This document shows positions 60,672 through 64,000 of a stretch of DNA of 64,000 bases, one piece after another (positions within the stretch are counted from its first letter, which is position 1; each line of letters opens with the position of its first letter). The position numbers and the translations under genes were made by a program. Location: positions 1 through 64,000 of the forward strand of contig JAKQKQ010000123.1 in the NCBI GenBank assembly GCA_029560585.1. Reading direction: 5' to 3'. Origin of the DNA: Verrucomicrobiota bacterium (GTDB lineage: Bacteria; Verrucomicrobiota; Verrucomicrobiia; JADLBR01). The notes beneath the pieces are model-generated. The model saw only the letters and a list, made by a program, of their open reading frames with translations. It was not told the DNA's origin and did no database searches.

Positions 60672-61364
60672 TCACGCCGGCGGCCGGAATGCGATGGGCA
60701 CACGAAGTTTCGTGGCGACCTTCCTCCCGCCGCGCACCCCCGGCTCGAACCGCCACTGCCGCACGGCATCGAGGGCGGCCTGGGCGAACGAAGGATGCGT
60801 GGCCTCTTCGGCTCTCGGTTGAATCACCCGGCCTTCCCGGTCGACCGTGAACGCCACGATCACCCTGCCATCGATCTTTTGTCGCTTCAGATCGACCGGA
60901 TAACTGGGCCTGACCTGGTTCACGACTTTCGGGCGCTCGTCGATGTCATTCAGGGAAAATGCTCCATCCTCGACTCCGCCGCCTCCACCGAATCCGCGCC
61001 CGCCGCCGATGCGCCCGCCGCCCACGGCCAACCCCGCACCGCCGCCGGGATTCAGCGCGCTCTCAAGATCGCCGAGGCTCATCGGCGCCAGTTCGGGACC
61101 CGCGGGGACCGACGCGCTCTGCGGCGCGGCCACGACGATGCGCTCCGGCATCGCCACAGGCGGGGCCTGCTTTATCTGCTCCTGGTCCACCTCCTCGGGT
61201 TCCTGCTTCTTCTCGACGGGCGAAACCAGGTCGGCCTCCACCACACGCTCCCGCTCCTTCTTCGGGAATAACTTGGACTTGGGGAATAGCAGCCCTCCGG
61301 CGAGCCACGCGCCCATCAGCACGCAGCCGCAGGTTACCATCGCGAAGAATTGGTGCTTTTTCAT
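60672..61364 (-). CDS. tonB: TonB-family protein of module A
   Basis: A 230-residue protein with an N-terminal anchor (FFAMVTCGCVLMGAWLAGGL). An acidic/lysine linker follows (VEKKQEPEEVDQEQIKQAPP), then a glycine-rich segment (ALNPGGGAGLAVGGGRIGGG and RGFGGGGG), which is unusual in place of the proline-rich spacer of classical TonB. The C-terminal TonB domain is clear: PKVVNQVRPSYPVDLKRQKI, DGRVIVAFTVDREGRVIQPR, AVRQWRFEPGVRGG, KLRVPIAFRP. It overlaps the ExbD gene by four bases (ATGA). It is one of two TonB proteins in the window and should serve the receptor at 48.7 kb or receptors elsewhere. Confidence 0.88.
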   Translation of the reverse strand: MKKHQFFAMVTCGCVLMGAWLAGGLLFPKSKLFPKKERERVVEADLVSPVEKKQEPEEVDQEQIKQAPPVAMPERIVVAAPQSASVPAGPELAPMSLGDLESALNPGGGAGLAVGGGRIGGGRGFGGGGGVEDGAFSLNDIDERPKVVNQVRPSYPVDLKRQKIDGRVIVAFTVDREGRVIQPRAEEATHPSFAQAALDAVRQWRFEPGVRGGRKVATKLRVPIAFRPPA

Positions 61365-61786
61365 TTGCTCTTGGTCGATAGTCCAACTTTTGGGATGCCA
61401 ATCTTGCGAGTCTCATCCAGGACGCCCACAACGTCCTGGTAGTTCGCCTTGGCATCCGCGTTGATGACGATGCGGGGGTCAGGGCTGGAGGCTTTCAAGG
61501 CCTGCAACCGAAAAGGGAGTTGCGCCATTGTGATCTTATCCTGGTTGTAATAGACCTCACCGTCTTTCGTGACGCTCAGCGTGACTGATTCCGCGCTCTG
61601 GTCCTTTGCAGCGGAAGTGCTGGCGCCGGCCAGCGCAACCGCCACGCCCTCGTTCTTCACCATCGAGAGCGACACCATCACGAAAGTGGCCAGGAGGAAA
61701 AACATGATATCGATCAGGGGCACGATCTCGATCCGCGCCTTCCTTTGTCCCCCCGGTGTCCTGCCTCCGCCTCCTCCGCCCGCCAT
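61361..61786 (-). CDS. exbD: ExbD/TolR-type protein
   Basis: A 141-residue protein with one membrane segment after a basic N-terminus (RIEIVPLIDIMFFLLATFVM). Asp26 in PLIDIMF is the conserved proton-carrying aspartate of ExbD/TolR. The periplasmic domain has VYYNQDKITMAQLPFRLQAL and DPRIVINADAKANYQDVVGV. Together with ExbB it forms the motor that energises TonB. It follows the ExbB gene by 33 bases and overlaps TonB by four. It is the only ExbD seen in the window, while two ExbB and two TonB genes are present. Confidence 0.9.
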   Translation of the reverse strand: MAGGGGGGRTPGGQRKARIEIVPLIDIMFFLLATFVMVSLSMVKNEGVAVALAGASTSAAKDQSAESVTLSVTKDGEVYYNQDKITMAQLPFRLQALKASSPDPRIVINADAKANYQDVVGVLDETRKIGIPKVGLSTKSK

Positions 61787-61819
61787 GTGCCGCTCCCGCG
61801 TCGTCCTTGCCTCTCACCG

Positions 61820-63247
61820 TCACTTCCCGGCAAAAGACGCCACCTCCGGCCGCGCGTCCCGGCCGTCACCGATTCTTTTTAGCAATAGCGACAGGCGCGC
61901 GCCCGCGTCCTCAAGCTCATGCCGCGCGATCTCGCAGCAGCGGTTCACATAGTTGTATGGGAACAGACATAGGATCGCCACGCCGAGGCCACAGGCTGTC
62001 GCAATCAGGGCCTCCGCGATACCCCCCGTGATGGCCGTTGGCGCCCCCAACTCGTTCTCGCCCAGCAACCCGAAGGACGCCATCATTCCGGTCACGGTCC
62101 CCAGCAGCCCGAGCAGGGGGGCCGCCGTAATGACGGTATCCAGCACCACGGTCCCGCGCTGGTAGCGCTGCATCTCGGTGGAGATAGCCTTGTGGAGGGC
62201 CTCCTCGTACGACACATCCCGGTGTTCGATCGCATACCCGAGGGCGCGCGCGATGAAATCCTTCGAGTCCTGGGCGATGCGCAGCGCGGCTTCCGTCGCG
62301 CCCTTCGCCACCTCCTCAAAGAACGTGGCGACGATCCTCGGGTTCCGCCGGTGCCTCTCCGACTGGAGGAAGAGCAATCGCTCGACGACCACCGCCAGCG
62401 CCGCGATGAAACAGAGCAGGATCGGCCACATGATGGGCCCCCCCTTCTTAAAATAGTAGGTCACGCTGTTGTCGTGGAGCAGCCGATTCAACGCGCCGCC
62501 CAAGGTCGGATCCACCGGCAGAAGCCCCGCCCCTTCGGCCGTCAGTTTCTGGATCGCCTGGGTCATGTCCGACTTGGGCAACGGTACCACGGCCGGCTCA
62601 TTGGATGGCTTGCGCTTGGTCACGACGCCCGCCGCGGATCCGTCGGTGGCCCCAAACACCGCCACCGGTCCGACGACCACAAACTTCCCCTTTTTTACGT
62701 TGCCCGACATGTCCACGGCCTGCCCCTCAAACGACACTCCGCCCCTTGCGCGGAAGACCCGATCTACGGTCGTGCGCACAAAATCCAGTTGCGACTTTAA
62801 CCTATCGACCGGCGCGACGTTGATGTTCTCCGGCGCTTGGATGGCCCGCTGGAGACTCGCCCGATACAGGGGCGCCTCGGCCACCGTGACGGACTGCTCG
62901 AAATTCCTGAAGTACTCCTCCAGCAGGCTTCGAACATAGGCCGCCTCCTGTTGCTTGACCTTGAGCAGCGCGCGCGCGTTGGTCAGGTCGAGATTCTTCG
63001 TGTCGCGGGATCTCGCCGCCTCCTCCGACCGCTTCTTGGCATCCAGGAGGGTCGCCTCGGCGCGAGAGAGGCGCTGGGCCAACGGGAGTTTCTCGGCGTC
63101 GATCTTCCCGCGCGCGGAGGTGAGTTCCGTCATCGCTGCCTTCAGGTCCCGGTCTGCGGACTGGGCGATGTCGGCTATGACGTCCTGGGCCAAGCCACGC
63201 CCTGCGCCCAAGGCGGCCAACAAGACGGCCGACAGCATAGCTCTCAT
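61820..63247 (-). CDS. exbB: long ExbB/TolQ-like proton channel of module A
   Basis: A 475-residue protein. A signal peptide (MLSAVLLAALGAGRGLAQDV) precedes a coiled coil (DRDLKAAMTELTSARGKIDA; EATLLDAKKRSEEAARSRDT) and a periplasmic domain with GPVAVFGATDGSAAGVVTKR. The channel has three membrane segments (MWPILLCFIAALAVVVERLL; ITAAPLLGLLGTVTGMMASF; IAEALIATACGLGVAILCLF). The LLGLLGTVTGM stretch is the core of the ExbB/MotA/TolQ fold. The start at 63247 follows GGAGG by ten bases; a GTG at 63253 overlaps the DUF3450 stop and is an alternative. Module order DUF3450-ExbB-ExbD-TonB-TPR resembles the Vibrio/Shewanella TonB2-type clusters. Confidence 0.9.
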   Translation of the reverse strand: MRAMLSAVLLAALGAGRGLAQDVIADIAQSADRDLKAAMTELTSARGKIDAEKLPLAQRLSRAEATLLDAKKRSEEAARSRDTKNLDLTNARALLKVKQQEAAYVRSLLEEYFRNFEQSVTVAEAPLYRASLQRAIQAPENINVAPVDRLKSQLDFVRTTVDRVFRARGGVSFEGQAVDMSGNVKKGKFVVVGPVAVFGATDGSAAGVVTKRKPSNEPAVVPLPKSDMTQAIQKLTAEGAGLLPVDPTLGGALNRLLHDNSVTYYFKKGGPIMWPILLCFIAALAVVVERLLFLQSERHRRNPRIVATFFEEVAKGATEAALRIAQDSKDFIARALGYAIEHRDVSYEEALHKAISTEMQRYQRGTVVLDTVITAAPLLGLLGTVTGMMASFGLLGENELGAPTAITGGIAEALIATACGLGVAILCLFPYNYVNRCCEIARHELEDAGARLSLLLKRIGDGRDARPEVASFAGK

Positions 63248-63249
63248 GA

Positions 63250-63990
63250 TCACCGCGCCTCCAGTTTGACCGGAAGGGGCACGAACTCGGCCCCCCCGTG
63301 TTTTGAATCAAGCATGCCGATGGCGCGCTTTATCGCAGCCGCGCTCACCGGGGCATCGCGCCACGTCCATCCGCCATCCCCGGGTTCCCCGACGGCCGCC
63401 AGATCCCCCTTGGGGCTCACGCAGTACGCCTGACCAATGCCCAGATACAATGTCTTCACCTGCTTGGCCCCGCCCCCGGCCATGGATCGGATCTCGCTCA
63501 CGACGTTCACTTGGCCGTTGAACTTATTGACCTCGTTCAGGATCCCGATCGCGTTCTGGTAGCGCTCAGCCATCGCCAACTGGGTGTTTGCCGGATCCGC
63601 CGGAATCCGCTGGATCAACGGCGCCAGTTTCTCCTTCAGTGGATCCGGCAGCGACTTGAGCAACCGCCTGCCCAGATCGTCCTCAAGGAGGCGCACCTGC
63701 TCCAAGAGAAAAGCGGAGGCGGCATCCAGCGCCTTTGTCTCGGCCAGCACGGGCTCGAGCTGATTCTCCAATTCCTGCGCGGCGCTTAGATCTTCGGTGA
63801 TCTTCTTTTCCAACTGCGCGGCCTCCTCCTCGATCAGCTGAATCCGGCCCACAAGCACTTCCCGGTTCTCGCGCCACTCGCGTCTCTCCCGTGAGATCGC
63901 CTGATAGATCTCGACCCGTTTGTCCATCGTCTCGCGCAGAAGGCCAAGCGCGTCGGCATCGGCGCCAGCGCACGCACTGGCCAAGAGCAT
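63250..63990 (-). CDS. DUF3450 periplasmic protein of module A (start at or beyond edge)
   Basis: At least 246 residues. The visible N-terminus (MLLASACAGADADALGLLRE) is the end of a signal peptide, so the true start probably lies a few codons outside the window. A coiled coil follows (GRIQLIEEEAAQLEKKITED), and then the DUF3450 core: NAIGILNEVNKFNGQVNVVS and VKTLYLGIGQAYCVSPKGDL. It matches the module B protein at 47934 in all of these (LITILDEVAQFNGKATVVN; VQTLYLGLGQAFYANA). The stop overlaps the possible GTG start of ExbB. First visible gene of module A. Confidence 0.82.
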   Translation of the reverse strand: MLLASACAGADADALGLLRETMDKRVEIYQAISRERREWRENREVLVGRIQLIEEEAAQLEKKITEDLSAAQELENQLEPVLAETKALDAASAFLLEQVRLLEDDLGRRLLKSLPDPLKEKLAPLIQRIPADPANTQLAMAERYQNAIGILNEVNKFNGQVNVVSEIRSMAGGGAKQVKTLYLGIGQAYCVSPKGDLAAVGEPGDGGWTWRDAPVSAAAIKRAIGMLDSKHGGAEFVPLPVKLEAR

Positions 63991-64000
63991 GACCGGGCCG

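Overview
The window is high-GC bacterial DNA and looks like a member of the PVC group (Verrucomicrobiota, Kiritimatiellota or Lentisphaerota-like). This is inferred from gene content, not from a marker gene. The pointers are several Tat-exported Gfo/Idh/MocA oxidoreductases, a formylglycine-type sulfatase, a GH29 fucosidase, a BNR sialidase, SUMF1 proteins, a XylR-type regulator, a PEP-CTERM protein and a TIGR02597-like protein. A class I (oxygen-labile) fumarase and an Rrf2/NifS/Fe-S operon fit an anaerobic or microaerophilic life. No rRNA, complete tRNA, CRISPR array or phage structural gene was seen.

Layout. 1-5.1 kb: two insertion sequences (an ISNCY-like element at the left edge, an IS630 element with a frameshifted transposase) around a secreted six-hairpin-like protein. 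5.1-21.8 kb: exported sugar-related enzymes (FAD oxidoreductase, BNR sialidase, three Gfo/Idh/MocA proteins, a beta-helix protein, PQQ-type propeller, SUMF1 protein), with an aryl-CoA ligase, an MFS symporter, a URO-D-like protein and a XylR/AraC regulator. 21.9-25.8 kb: a compact operon, Rrf2 regulator - ABC-type ATPase without membrane partner - HypB/UreG-like GTPase rich in CxxC pairs - cysteine desulfurase - Fe-S protein. This is the best candidate for an undescribed system, probably metallocluster assembly. 25.9-42.1 kb: a HAD hydrolase overlapping an unknown conserved protein, a Tat-exported tandem esterase, DAHP synthase, a ceramidase-like protein, a PfkB kinase, fucosidase, sulfatase, fumarase and a double-SUMF1 protein.

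42.1-43.0 kb is a boundary. It holds a small ORF, the 5' half of a tRNA-Lys(UUU) gene that breaks off right after the anticodon loop, and AT-richer repeats. From 43.0 kb to the right edge every gene is on the minus strand. Two TonB energising modules sit there: DUF3450 - ExbB - ExbD - TonB - TPR - Sel1, and TonB-dependent receptor - DUF3450 - ExbB - TonB - TPR - TPR. They bracket a set of surface proteins (outer-membrane barrel, TIGR02597-like, PEP-CTERM, beta-helix, TPR lipoprotein). The second module has no ExbD.

Intergenic spaces from 3.6 to 39.9 kb carry several families of dispersed palindromic repeats: REPIN-like doublets with GTAG feet, a GC-rich palindrome family, and an inverted pair built on a GTCTCTGTGAGAC hairpin. 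In at least four places the repeat begins exactly at the stop codon of the neighbouring gene. None of these repeats was found right of 40 kb.
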